Shown here: positions 40,810-48,960 of the stretch, piece by piece
Position numbering within the stretch: the stretch's first letter is position 1
Layout of the letters: every line of letters starts with the position of its first letter
DNA from: Pseudomonas neuropathica
Lineage (GTDB): Bacteria; Pseudomonadota; Gammaproteobacteria; Pseudomonadales; Pseudomonadaceae
Direction: 5' to 3'
Length of the DNA stretch: 64,000 nt
Assembly (NCBI RefSeq): GCF_015461835.1
Contig: NZ_JACOPX010000015.1
Span: 62,001-126,000 of the forward strand
Notes under the pieces: model-generated
Told to the model about the DNA's origin: nothing
Databases searched by the model: none
What the model saw: the letters and a program-made list of their open reading frames with translations, nothing else
Translations under genes and position numbers: made by a program

Positions 40810-43767
40810 TCAAAAGCTCATCTGCCACTGCCCGATCAACCCGTGATTGCGGCTGTTGCTGCCGATCTCACCGCTGTATCCCAAACCCAGCGTGTGCCGC
40901 GCCGAGATCCCCACGTCCAGTCCGGCCTCCAGCACCAGACTGTCACGGTCCAGCGAGCTGCCATCGACACTGAACGCCGTGCCGCCAGTCACAAACGCCT
41001 GCCGCGTCGAGCTGCCGACATCGCCGTAAGTGTGTTTCCAGCCAGCAGCCATGCGCGGGGTCACGCTCATGCCGTTGTCGAGGCTGCTCAAGTGCGCCAG
41101 GCGCAGGCCGAAGGTGCTGCTGAAGTTGTCCTGGGTCTGGCTGTCGACTTGCAGCGCGGCGGCGCCGCCTTTTTCCTTATAGCTGTCGCGGTGGTAGCGC
41201 TGATAGCCGAGGCTGGCGAACGGCTCGGCACTGAGGCGGCCGCTGCCCATGGCATAGCCGAGTTCGGCGAAGGCTTGCTGGCTATCGGCGTCGTAGTCGC
41301 CTTTCGGGCGGTCGCTGAAACCATTGAAGGCGATGGTGCGTTTGCTTTCGCCCTGATGGCCGCTGTACGCCGCGCCGAGGCGCAAAGCGATCGGGCCGTT
41401 CTGGTGCAGCGCGTAGACGCCGGCGTGCCAGCTCTCGACGTTGCCGTCGACGCCGGTCGCGTCCAGATCGGTTTTCGAATAACCACCCAGTACGCCCAGG
41501 CGCCACGCTGGATTCAGTGACCAGTCGGCACCCAGCACGCTGCCCTTGGTGCGTTGTTCCAGACCACTGCTGCCATGTTCGCCATCGAGCTTGCCGTAGC
41601 CGCCGATGCCTTGCAGCCAGAGCCGCCCGCGAGCGTCAGGATCATTCAGATTACGCGCCTCGGACGGCACGCCATTGGCTGCCAGCACGGGGGTGTCGCG
41701 CTGATCGAGGCCGACCAGCAGTCCCGGGCTGGCGCCCATCTGCTGCATGGCCGAGAGCATGCTGCTGCCGACCTGACTGCTGGCGCCGAGGGTGGCGCTG
41801 GTCAGGTTGGCATTGCTGGCACCGGCCAGTTGCTCGATCGCCGCGCCGGCGCTGCTTTGGCTGGTATTGAGCAAGGCGTTGTACAAAGCGTTGTCTTTGC
41901 CGATTGAGGCGAGGCTGTTGGCGGCGTTTGTGCCGTTGCCAGTCGTGGCGAACTCATTGAACGCCACATCATTGCGGGTGTAGGTCAGATCGACTTGCGT
42001 GGGCGTGTAGGCGAGAGTCGGCGTCAGGAATGCGTAGTCGCTGCTGACCTTGCCGAAGGTGCCGTTGACCTGCGCCGCTTGCAGCACGGTGTAGCGGCTC
42101 TGCCAGGGATAGGTGCCGCTGCCGGGATTGACGGCGAGCGTTGCGCCGTTGAGGTTGGCGATGCCGCCGACCTGTACCGGAGCGCTGCTGCCGTCGGCAT
42201 TGACGCCGTAGGCGAGGGTGCCGGCGCTGCCCATGTTCAAGTCGTGAACGATGGTGGCGCGGCCGAGTCCGGTGTCCGTGCGTAGCGTGCCGTTGACGTT
42301 GAGATTGCCCACCGAACCGCCACCGGCATACACACCGCCAGCGTCGACGGTCAGGTTGCCAGCGATGCTGCCTTGGTTGATCAGGGTGGCGCCGTTGCGC
42401 ACCGCGCCGCCGTCGCTGAAATCGCCACTGCCCGACAGCGTCCACGCGCCTTGCTTGACCTCCAGCCATTCAAAGTTGCGACTGGCGCCGAAGCTGCCAC
42501 CGGCCGCGTCCTCCATCACCACGCGGTCGTAACCGCTGCCGCCATCCACCACGCCGACAAAGCGACTGCCGTTGCGCAAGGTCAGGCTGTCGTTACCGCC
42601 ACCCAGATCCAGCGCCAGGCCATTGCTGCCGCTGATCGTGCCGCCGTTGATGACGTTGTCGGTGAACTCACCGACGAACTTCACGCCGAAACCGTTGAGG
42701 CCTTGGATGGTGCCGAAGTTTTCCAGGGTGGTCGCCGCCAGCCCCGAACCGCCGCTGCCATCGTCGACCAGAATGGCGCTGTCGGCACCGCTGATCAGTG
42801 CACCGCTGGCGTTGAGAATGTAACCGCCACCCAGCGCGATACCTTCACTGCCGTTGGCGAAACCGCCCTTGTCGACACCGCCTGCACCGACGCCTTGAAT
42901 GGTCCCGTAGTTTTCGATGTGGGCGACCTTGTCGATGTCCACACCGTCGCCGTCACCGTTCGCTTGCAAGCCTGAGTAAGCACCGGTGATGGTGCCGTGG
43001 TTAATCACCGTGCCATCGCCGTCGGAACCGAAGCCGGAACCATTGCGGCCGGTGATCTGCCCGTAGTTGATCAGCGTCGCGCCAAGATCGGTGGTGATGC
43101 CGTGCCGGCCACCGGAAATCACCCCGTAGTTGGTCACACTGACGCCGCTCGCGGAATCGATATCGATGCCGTCGAATTTCTCGTCGGCATTGTGCGAATC
43201 GCCGGTGGAAATCTCGCCGTAGTTGGTAATGGTCGCGTTGGCCCCGGTCTTCATGCCGTCGCTGGCGTCGCCGCGAATCAGCCCGCCGGCGCGGTTGATA
43301 ATGGTGGTTTTCACCCCGTCGCTGCGCAGCGCATCCAGATCCAGGCCTTGGCCGGTGGTGGAGCGAATCACGCCGCTGTTGTCGATCAACAGACTGCCGC
43401 TGACAAAGTTGCTGTCGATGCGCAAAGCGTCGTTGGCGCCGAGAATCTGCCCGCCGCTGCGGTTGTAAATCGTGTAGTTGCGCGCCTGGGTCAGGTCGCC
43501 ACTGCTGTCGATGGCCCGGCCACCGCTGGAAACGATTTTGCCGGCGTTATCGATCACCACACCGGCACCGCTGGTGCTGTCTTTCAGGCTCACGGCCTTA
43601 CCGCTATTGGTGATGCTGCCCGGCGCGGAAATTGTCAACGTGTCGCTACCGGCAAGCGTTTGCGCTGCCGTGGTGGCGGTGTCGATCTGCACGGTTTTAG
43701 CGTTTGCCGATGTGGCAGCGATCAACAGGGCAATGGCGAGGGACAGACGCTGGGGCGGGAACGGCAT
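40810..43767 (-). CDS. Autotransporter with beta-helix passenger
   Basis: This 985-aa autotransporter has a signal peptide at 1-23, a long passenger of repeated turns (units such as NYGVISGG, NYGQITGRNG, NHGTITGAYS and NFGTIQG at about 20-residue spacing, about 50-380), a hinge region (about 400-650) and a C-terminal beta-barrel ending GQWQMSF. The repeats form a beta-helix typical of adhesins and surface proteins. No protease triad is visible. The barrel is similar to that of the 725-aa gene 199 bp downstream, so the two probably arose by duplication with divergent passengers. Confidence 0.88.
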   Translation of the reverse strand: MPFPPQRLSLAIALLIAATSANAKTVQIDTATTAAQTLAGSDTLTISAPGSITNSGKAVSLKDSTSGAGVVIDNAGKIVSSGGRAIDSSGDLTQARNYTIYNRSGGQILGANDALRIDSNFVSGSLLIDNSGVIRSTTGQGLDLDALRSDGVKTTIINRAGGLIRGDASDGMKTGANATITNYGEISTGDSHNADEKFDGIDIDSASGVSVTNYGVISGGRHGITTDLGATLINYGQITGRNGSGFGSDGDGTVINHGTITGAYSGLQANGDGDGVDIDKVAHIENYGTIQGVGAGGVDKGGFANGSEGIALGGGYILNASGALISGADSAILVDDGSGGSGLAATTLENFGTIQGLNGFGVKFVGEFTDNVINGGTISGSNGLALDLGGGNDSLTLRNGSRFVGVVDGGSGYDRVVMEDAAGGSFGASRNFEWLEVKQGAWTLSGSGDFSDGGAVRNGATLINQGSIAGNLTVDAGGVYAGGGSVGNLNVNGTLRTDTGLGRATIVHDLNMGSAGTLAYGVNADGSSAPVQVGGIANLNGATLAVNPGSGTYPWQSRYTVLQAAQVNGTFGKVSSDYAFLTPTLAYTPTQVDLTYTRNDVAFNEFATTGNGTNAANSLASIGKDNALYNALLNTSQSSAGAAIEQLAGASNANLTSATLGASSQVGSSMLSAMQQMGASPGLLVGLDQRDTPVLAANGVPSEARNLNDPDARGRLWLQGIGGYGKLDGEHGSSGLEQRTKGSVLGADWSLNPAWRLGVLGGYSKTDLDATGVDGNVESWHAGVYALHQNGPIALRLGAAYSGHQGESKRTIAFNGFSDRPKGDYDADSQQAFAELGYAMGSGRLSAEPFASLGYQRYHRDSYKEKGGAAALQVDSQTQDNFSSTFGLRLAHLSSLDNGMSVTPRMAAGWKHTYGDVGSSTRQAFVTGGTAFSVDGSSLDRDSLVLEAGLDVGISARHTLGLGYSGEIGSNSRNHGLIGQWQMSF

Positions 43768-43990
43768 GGTCGGACGGCCTTTTTGTTATAAGCGGGCCGT
43801 CCTGTATAGCGAAGGGTTTTTACAGAATGATGTCGGTGGCTGATCTGCATTATTTTGCATTCAGATTTCGCTTGCCAGGAGTAAATCTGCATTTTGTTGC
43901 AGATTTTGGCGTTCTATCAGGCTTTGAATGCACTACATTGCATCCGGCATCAATGAAGGCTCTGTTGAAATGTATTTAAAAGTAGAGGAA

Positions 43991-44014
43991 ATGAAAGAGT
44001 GGGATCTGCAATGA
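43991..44014 (+). CDS. Possible 7-codon leader peptide overlapping the XRE gene
   Basis: An ATG at 43991, placed just after AGAGGAA, opens the frame MKEWDLQ and stops at TGA 44012-44014, overlapping the ATG of the XRE gene (ATGA). This is a better ribosome-binding site than the one directly before the XRE start, so translation may be coupled through it. It could equally be chance. Confidence 0.3.
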   Translation: MKEWDLQ

Positions 44015-44289
44015 GCATGACGGTAGCTGAGCGCACGGTGCTCATCGAAAGCATTCAAGAGGCGCTGGCCCAAGGGACGCTGGAGATCGGTGAAGCCGTT
44101 CGCCGTTTGCGCGTGGAAGTGACCGGTCTGCATCAGACCCAGTTTGCGAAGATGTGCAAAATTTCGGTGCGCACGTTGGTGCATATCGAACACGGCGAGG
44201 GTAACCAGACACTTAAATCGTTGAATGCAGTGTTTCGTCCGTTTGGCCTGAAAATGGGCGTTGTGCGGGTACGCCGAGAGCCCCATTAA
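44011..44289 (+). CDS. Small XRE-family (HipB-like) transcriptional regulator
   Basis: This 92-aa protein has one helix-turn-helix at about residues 40-65 (TQFAKMCKISVRTLVHIEHGEGNQTLKSLNAVF), and ends FGLKMGVVRVRREPH, like HipB-type antitoxin-regulators. No HipA kinase gene is adjacent, so it is an orphan regulator; the divergent autotransporter genes are the obvious candidate targets. The start at ATG 44011 is chosen; ATG 44017 and GTG 43999 are alternatives. Confidence 0.8.
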   Translation: MSMTVAERTVLIESIQEALAQGTLEIGEAVRRLRVEVTGLHQTQFAKMCKISVRTLVHIEHGEGNQTLKSLNAVFRPFGLKMGVVRVRREPH

Positions 44290-44321
44290 AACCCGACGCA
44301 ACCCGCAAGGTGCCGATCCCC

Positions 44322-45158
44322 CTAGCTCCGTCGCACGTAAGCCTTGCCGTAATGACGCTCCATGCGTGCCTGAATCAACTCCAGTCCAATCGACATCAGC
44401 CAGTAGATGATCGCTGCCGTCGTCAGCATTTCGATGTAGCGGTAGCTTGAGCGTCCATAGGACTGGGCGAGAAACATCACTTCCCAAACGCCCATGACCG
44501 AAATAAGCGACGAGTCCTTGAGCATCGAGATGAACTGGTTGGTGGTGGGTGGGATGATCGTGCGCATGGCTTGCGGCAGGGTGATGCGCCAGAAAATCAC
44601 TGTCTCGCGCATCCCCAAGGCCAGCGAAGCTTCGCGCTGGCCGTGGTCGACCCCGAGGATGCCGGCGCGGAAGATTTCGCTGAGATAGGCGCCGTAGTTC
44701 AACGACAAGGCAATGATGCCCGCGACGATGGCGCCAGGCACGATGCCCAGTTGTGGCAAGCCCAGGTAGATCAACAGGATCTGAATGAGCAGTGGCGTGC
44801 CGCGAAAGAACGAGGTGTAAAAACTGGCGATGCCGAACGCCACGGCGCTTTTCGACAGACGCGCCAATGCCGTGATGAAGCCCAGCAGGGACGAGGCCAC
44901 AATCGAGCACATACACAGGAAAAGCGTCAGCGCCGCGCCTTGCAGAAAGCCGTTGGGCGCCAGGTGCAAGCCGACCAGGTTGGGCAGTTTGTCGAGGATG
45001 ATCGAGAACTTCAGATCGAAGCTCAGGAAGAACCCGGCGAACAGGCAGAACAGCGCTGCCCATGTCAGGTACAGCCGCGTACGAAAACCGAACATCCGTT
45101 GCAGGCGTGATTCAGCCACCGGTTGCGGTGGCTGTGGCGGTGTCGGGAAAGAAGTCAT
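44322..45158 (-). CDS. Amino-acid ABC transporter permease
   Basis: This 278-aa HisMQ/GlnP-type permease has about five or six membrane helices and the EAA-loop ASLALGMRETVIFWRITLPQAMRTIIPPTTNQFISMLKDSSL. It is expected to import polar amino acids. ATG 45158 overlaps the binding-protein stop as ATGA, so the two genes are coupled. No ATPase gene is nearby, so the energy-coupling subunit must be encoded elsewhere. Confidence 0.88.
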   Translation of the reverse strand: MTSFPTPPQPPQPVAESRLQRMFGFRTRLYLTWAALFCLFAGFFLSFDLKFSIILDKLPNLVGLHLAPNGFLQGAALTLFLCMCSIVASSLLGFITALARLSKSAVAFGIASFYTSFFRGTPLLIQILLIYLGLPQLGIVPGAIVAGIIALSLNYGAYLSEIFRAGILGVDHGQREASLALGMRETVIFWRITLPQAMRTIIPPTTNQFISMLKDSSLISVMGVWEVMFLAQSYGRSSYRYIEMLTTAAIIYWLMSIGLELIQARMERHYGKAYVRRS

Positions 45159-45976
45159 TGGCTGATATCGGCGCCGATCCATTTTTGCGACAGCTTGCTC
45201 AGGGTGCCGTCCTGCTTCAGTTGCGCGAACACCTCGCGCACTTTGGCATCCCATTGCGCGTCACCCTTTTCGATGGCCACCGAATTCGGCTCCGAATACA
45301 GCGGCGCGCCGGCCAGTTTGAAGCGCTTGTCTTCGTTCAGGCGTGGCTGCGCGGTGACGAGGTTGGTGAGGATTGCATCCAGACGAACACCAGCTCCCAG
45401 GCCCAAGTCCTGGAAGGCGACGTTGTCGGTGTCGTACGGCGCGATCTGCACATCTTCGAACGGATATTGCAACTGCGTGTCTTCGGCACCTTCGATAACC
45501 AGGTTCTTGTTCAGATAGCTTTCGTAACTGGACGCGCTGGTGAGGCCGACTTTTTTGCCACTCAGATCCTTGGCGTCGTGGATCCGCTCATCCTTGGCGT
45601 TGACCACGATCACGGCGGGTGAGGCGTAGTACTCGACCGGAAAGTCGAACACCTCGGCGCGGGCCTTGCTCGGCGTCATCGAGCAGATGCAGATGTCGTA
45701 GCGCCCGCTCCAGCGGCCGGCGGCAATGACGTCCCAGGACGGCGTTTCGAGTCGCAGCTTGACGCCTAACTTGTCAGCCACGGCTTTGGCGACATCAACG
45801 TCGAAGCCATCAAGTTGATTCTGGTCATTGAGAAACGAGAACGGTGGATAGCTTTCCATCAGCACGCCGACCAGTTCTTTTTTTTGCTCGATACGGTCCA
45901 GCGTGGTGCCACCAAAGGCTTGCGTGGAGGCGGCCAGAATCGTCAGGCCCAGGGCCAGTAGCGGTTGAAGTTTCAC
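45155..45976 (-). CDS. Amino-acid ABC transporter periplasmic binding protein
   Basis: This 273-aa SBP_bac_3 family protein has a signal peptide at 1-22 and the hallmark GVLMESYPPFSFLNDQNQLDGFDVDVAKAVADKLGVK. It continues with YDICICSMTPSKARAEVFDFPVEYY and DLSGKKVGLTSASSYESYLNK. The ligand is probably a polar or acidic/basic amino acid; the exact one cannot be read. It is upstream of the permease with overlapping codons. Confidence 0.88.
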   Translation of the reverse strand: MKLQPLLALGLTILAASTQAFGGTTLDRIEQKKELVGVLMESYPPFSFLNDQNQLDGFDVDVAKAVADKLGVKLRLETPSWDVIAAGRWSGRYDICICSMTPSKARAEVFDFPVEYYASPAVIVVNAKDERIHDAKDLSGKKVGLTSASSYESYLNKNLVIEGAEDTQLQYPFEDVQIAPYDTDNVAFQDLGLGAGVRLDAILTNLVTAQPRLNEDKRFKLAGAPLYSEPNSVAIEKGDAQWDAKVREVFAQLKQDGTLSKLSQKWIGADISQ

Positions 45977-46074
45977 AGTCGATCCCTGGGTAAAAAAGAG
46001 GTTGTTTTTAACGGAATGGTGCGTATTAAATAGTTATAAGAACGACTCTGGTAGTGAGTTATTTTCATAAGCAT

Positions 46075-46989
46075 ATGAGTGAAAAGCATATGGGCGCAGG
46101 CAGCACGATTATTCTCGATGGCGGCATGGGCCGTGAGTTGCAGCGCGCCGGAGCGCCATTTCGTCAGCCGGAGTGGTCGGCGCTGGCGTTGAGCGAAGCA
46201 CCGCAAGCGGTGGAGGGGGTGCATACCGCTTATATCGCCAGTGGCGCCAATGTGATTACCACCAACAGTTACGCCGTGGTGCCGTTCCATATTGGCGAAG
46301 AGCGCTTCGCCGCTGAAGGGCAGGCGCTGGCAGCGTTGGCCGGTGAGCTGGCGCGACGTGCGGTGCAGGCCTCGGGGAAATCCGTGCGAGTGGCTGGCTC
46401 ATTGCCGCCGCTGTTTGGCTCCTATCGTCCGGATCTGTTCAACGCCGACCGAGTGACCGAGTTGCTGGCGCCGTTGGTCATTGGTCTGGCCCCGCACGTT
46501 GATCTGTGGCTGGCGGAAACCCAAAGCTCGATCATCGAGGCGCGTGCCATTCACGCCGGGTTGCCGAAGGATGGCAAACCGTTCTGGTTGTCGTTCACCT
46601 TGAAGGACGAAGACACTGATGAAGTGCCGCGCCTGCGCTCTGGTGAGCCAGTCGCCGAAGCCGCTGCGGTGGCGGCTGAATTGGGTGTCGAGACGTTGTT
46701 GTTCAATTGCAGTCAGCCAGAAGTGATCGGTGCCGCGATTGATGCCGCGCGTGAAACCTTCGAGCGTCTGGGGGTGAAGATAAACATAGGTGCCTACGCC
46801 AATGCGTTTCCGCCGCAGCCAAAAGAGGCTACGGCCAATGATGGACTTGATCCGTTGCGCGATGACCTGGATCCGCCGGGTTACTTGCACTGGGCGATTG
46901 ACTGGCAGCAGCGCGGTGCCAGCCATCTGGGTGGTTGCTGCGGGATCGGGCCGGAACACATTGCTGTGCTGGCGCAGAAACTGGTGTAA
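46075..46989 (+). CDS. Homocysteine S-methyltransferase family protein
   Basis: This ~304-aa protein starts near ILDGGMGRELQRAG, has FNCSQPEVI and the zinc-binding HLGGCCGIGPEHI near its C-terminus, the pattern of MmuM/YagD-type homocysteine S-methyltransferases. These make methionine from homocysteine and S-methylmethionine. Three starts are possible (GTG 46054, ATG 46075, ATG 46090); I chose 46075 by position after a TAAG site. It is divergent from the ABC transporter genes. Confidence 0.87.
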   Translation: MSEKHMGAGSTIILDGGMGRELQRAGAPFRQPEWSALALSEAPQAVEGVHTAYIASGANVITTNSYAVVPFHIGEERFAAEGQALAALAGELARRAVQASGKSVRVAGSLPPLFGSYRPDLFNADRVTELLAPLVIGLAPHVDLWLAETQSSIIEARAIHAGLPKDGKPFWLSFTLKDEDTDEVPRLRSGEPVAEAAAVAAELGVETLLFNCSQPEVIGAAIDAARETFERLGVKINIGAYANAFPPQPKEATANDGLDPLRDDLDPPGYLHWAIDWQQRGASHLGGCCGIGPEHIAVLAQKLV

Positions 46990-46994
46990 CCGCA

Positions 46995-47092
46995 GATCAA
47001 AAGATCGTCCGAACGCGGCCCGAGCCTGCGGCATCTCCTACAGGGTGAACGTCAATCCCGTGTAGGAGCTGCCGCAGGCTGCGATCTTTTGC
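46995..47092. repeat. REP pair, GCAGCCT-G-GCAGCTCCTAC family (diverged)
   Basis: Inverted copies with several mismatches in the left arm (GAGCCTGCGGCATCTCCTAC) and an intact right arm, between the methyltransferase and the convergent GNAT gene. Confidence 0.8.
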
Positions 47093-47103
47093 TTTTCAGG
47101 TAA

Positions 47104-47775
47104 TCACGATCGGCAATCAACCAGGCCTTTCACCTGCCCGTCGGGCGTCTGATTTTCATCCGACAGCCACTGCTCGAACCCTGCCGCAATCGCCGGCCAC
47201 TCGCCATCCAGTATCGAGTACCACGCGGTGTCGCGGTTCTGCCCCTTGACCACCATGTGCTGACGGAACACCCCCTCAAAGCTGAAACCCAGACGTTCGG
47301 CGGCGTATTTGGAGCGGGCGTTGCCGTTATTGCATTTCCATTCGAGGCGGCGGTAGCCGAGGTCGAAGGAATATTTGGCCAACAGGTACACCGCTTCGGT
47401 GCTTCTCGGCGAGCGCTGCATCGGCGCGCCGAAGGTGACATGGCCGATTTCGATACGGCCCTGGGCCGGGACAATCGACATCAGGCTGAGGATGCCTTGT
47501 ACCTGACCGCTGGCGCGATCGACGACGCTGAAGAAATACGGGTCGCTGGCGGCCGCGTGGTTGTTCAGCCAGGCGTTGAACGTATCGCGCTCGGGGAACG
47601 GGCCGTAGGGCAAATAATCCCAGAGTTTCGGGTCGGCACCGGGGCCTTCGAGTGCGGCGAACAGCTGGTCACCGTGGCGCGCCGGGTCGAGTCTTTCCAG
47701 ACGAATAAAACGCCCTTCAAGCAAGGTGGCGGTGGGGGCGGGGACGCCTTTCCAGTCAGCGAGTGAAGCGATCAT
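47104..47775 (-). CDS. GNAT acetyltransferase (RimJ/RimL-like)
   Basis: This 223-aa GNAT protein has the RimL-type pattern: LEGRFIRLERLDPARHGDQLFAAL near the N-terminus, IEIGHVTFGAPMQRSPRSTEAVYLLAKYSFD at the acetyl-CoA site and LEWKCNNGNARSKYAAERLGFSFEG. Family members acetylate ribosomal-protein N-termini or small amines. It is the last gene of an apparent operon with the next GNAT (12-bp gap) and a PaiB-like gene. Confidence 0.85.
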   Translation of the reverse strand: MIASLADWKGVPAPTATLLEGRFIRLERLDPARHGDQLFAALEGPGADPKLWDYLPYGPFPERDTFNAWLNNHAAASDPYFFSVVDRASGQVQGILSLMSIVPAQGRIEIGHVTFGAPMQRSPRSTEAVYLLAKYSFDLGYRRLEWKCNNGNARSKYAAERLGFSFEGVFRQHMVVKGQNRDTAWYSILDGEWPAIAAGFEQWLSDENQTPDGQVKGLVDCRS

Positions 47776-47787
47776 GCGTGCGTCTCC

Positions 47788-48234
47788 TTAAAGGGCTTGG
47801 CGAAACTGGATGAAGCCAGGGCGTTCGGCGATACGCTCGTAGAGCTGGATCGCGGTGGCGTTGGTTTCGTGGGTCAGCCAGTGCACTTTGCAGCAGCCGT
47901 CAGCCTTGGCGGTGGCGTAAACGTGTTCGATCAATAGGCGGCCGACGCCGGTGCCGCGGGTTTCGGGTATCACCAGCAAGTCCTGCAGGTAGCAGGAGTC
48001 TTCGATGCTCCAGTTCGAACGGTGATAGATGTAATGCACCATGCCTACCGCTTTACCGCCAGCCCAGGCGAGGGCGGCGTGGGTAGGTTCGTTCGGGTCG
48101 AGAAAGCGCTGCCAGGTGCTGTGCGTCACAGCGTCCGGCAGTTCGGTGTTGTAGAAACGCAGGTAGGCCTGCCATAGCGGCAGCCAGGCGGCGTGGTCGT
48201 CGGCGCTGGCCGGGCGAATGTCGATCTGACTCAT
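47788..48234 (-). CDS. GNAT-family N-acetyltransferase
   Basis: This 148-aa GNAT acetyltransferase has the acetyl-CoA motif DLLVIPETRGTGVGRLLIEHVYATAKADGC and the LYERIAE-type final helix. The substrate is unknown; polyamines are a plausible guess from the PaiB-like neighbour, because paiA of Bacillus is a polyamine acetyltransferase of this fold. The start overlaps nothing; 10 bp separate it from the paiB-like stop. Confidence 0.85.
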   Translation of the reverse strand: MSQIDIRPASADDHAAWLPLWQAYLRFYNTELPDAVTHSTWQRFLDPNEPTHAALAWAGGKAVGMVHYIYHRSNWSIEDSCYLQDLLVIPETRGTGVGRLLIEHVYATAKADGCCKVHWLTHETNATAIQLYERIAERPGFIQFRQAL

Positions 48235-48244
48235 GTTGATTTCC

Positions 48245-48868
48245 TTAGCGCATCAATCGGGCGAGGGTTTGATCATTGATGTCCGGGCTGGCCGCCAGAC
48301 CTTCGCGGACGCCGGCAATGTCTTCGGCGCTGCGGTTCTGGCTGAGCTTGCGCTTGCCTTCGAGGCGGTCGATGGGGATGGCGAAGCCGACAATCGCTTT
48401 GAGCATGCCGTCGATGTAATCGGCAGGCGCGTCGGCGACCGACCACGGTTGCGTGCGGCCGGCTTCATGACGGTCGGTGAGGGTGCTGACGATGTCGAGC
48501 AGGCGTCCGCCATCGCTGAAGGTTTCGGCGTGGCCATAAGCGTGCACGGCGATGTAGTTCCAGGTCGGCACGACTTTGCCGTGTTCGGCCTTGCTCGGGT
48601 AAAAGCCCGGGCTGACGTAGGCATCGGCGCCGGCGAAGATCAGCATGGCTTCGGCGCCGTCGCGCAGGTCTTTCCACTGTGGGTTGGCGCGGGCCAGGTG
48701 TCCGTACAGCGTGCCGTATTCGCCTTGTTCGCAATGCAGCAGCACCGGCACATGGCTGGCCTGCAAGCCGCTTTCGCCATGGCTCACCAGAATGGCGAGG
48801 CGGGTGGCGAGAATCAGTTCGTGCAGTTGGGACAACTCTTCGATGGCAAAGGCGCGTGGCGTGTACAT
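48245..48868 (-). CDS. PaiB-family FMN-binding regulator-like protein
   Basis: This 207-aa protein has the FMN-binding negative regulator (PaiB) pattern: YTPRAFAIEELSQLHELILATRLAILVSHGESGLQASHVPVLLH, then GTLYGHLARANPQW and GAEAMLIFAGADAYVSPGFYPS. The start at ATG 48868 has AAGGA upstream; a longer frame to 48898 is less likely. It is the first gene of a minus-strand operon with two GNAT genes, and diverges from a MocR regulator 92 bp away. Confidence 0.88.
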   Translation of the reverse strand: MYTPRAFAIEELSQLHELILATRLAILVSHGESGLQASHVPVLLHCEQGEYGTLYGHLARANPQWKDLRDGAEAMLIFAGADAYVSPGFYPSKAEHGKVVPTWNYIAVHAYGHAETFSDGGRLLDIVSTLTDRHEAGRTQPWSVADAPADYIDGMLKAIVGFAIPIDRLEGKRKLSQNRSAEDIAGVREGLAASPDINDQTLARLMR

Positions 48869-48960
48869 GGGCAGATTTTCCTTGGCGAATGCCAGCATCC
48901 TAGGCAGGCTATTGGTCTGTTGTAAGAGCCATTGATGACCAATTTCATAGGTCCATTGCC

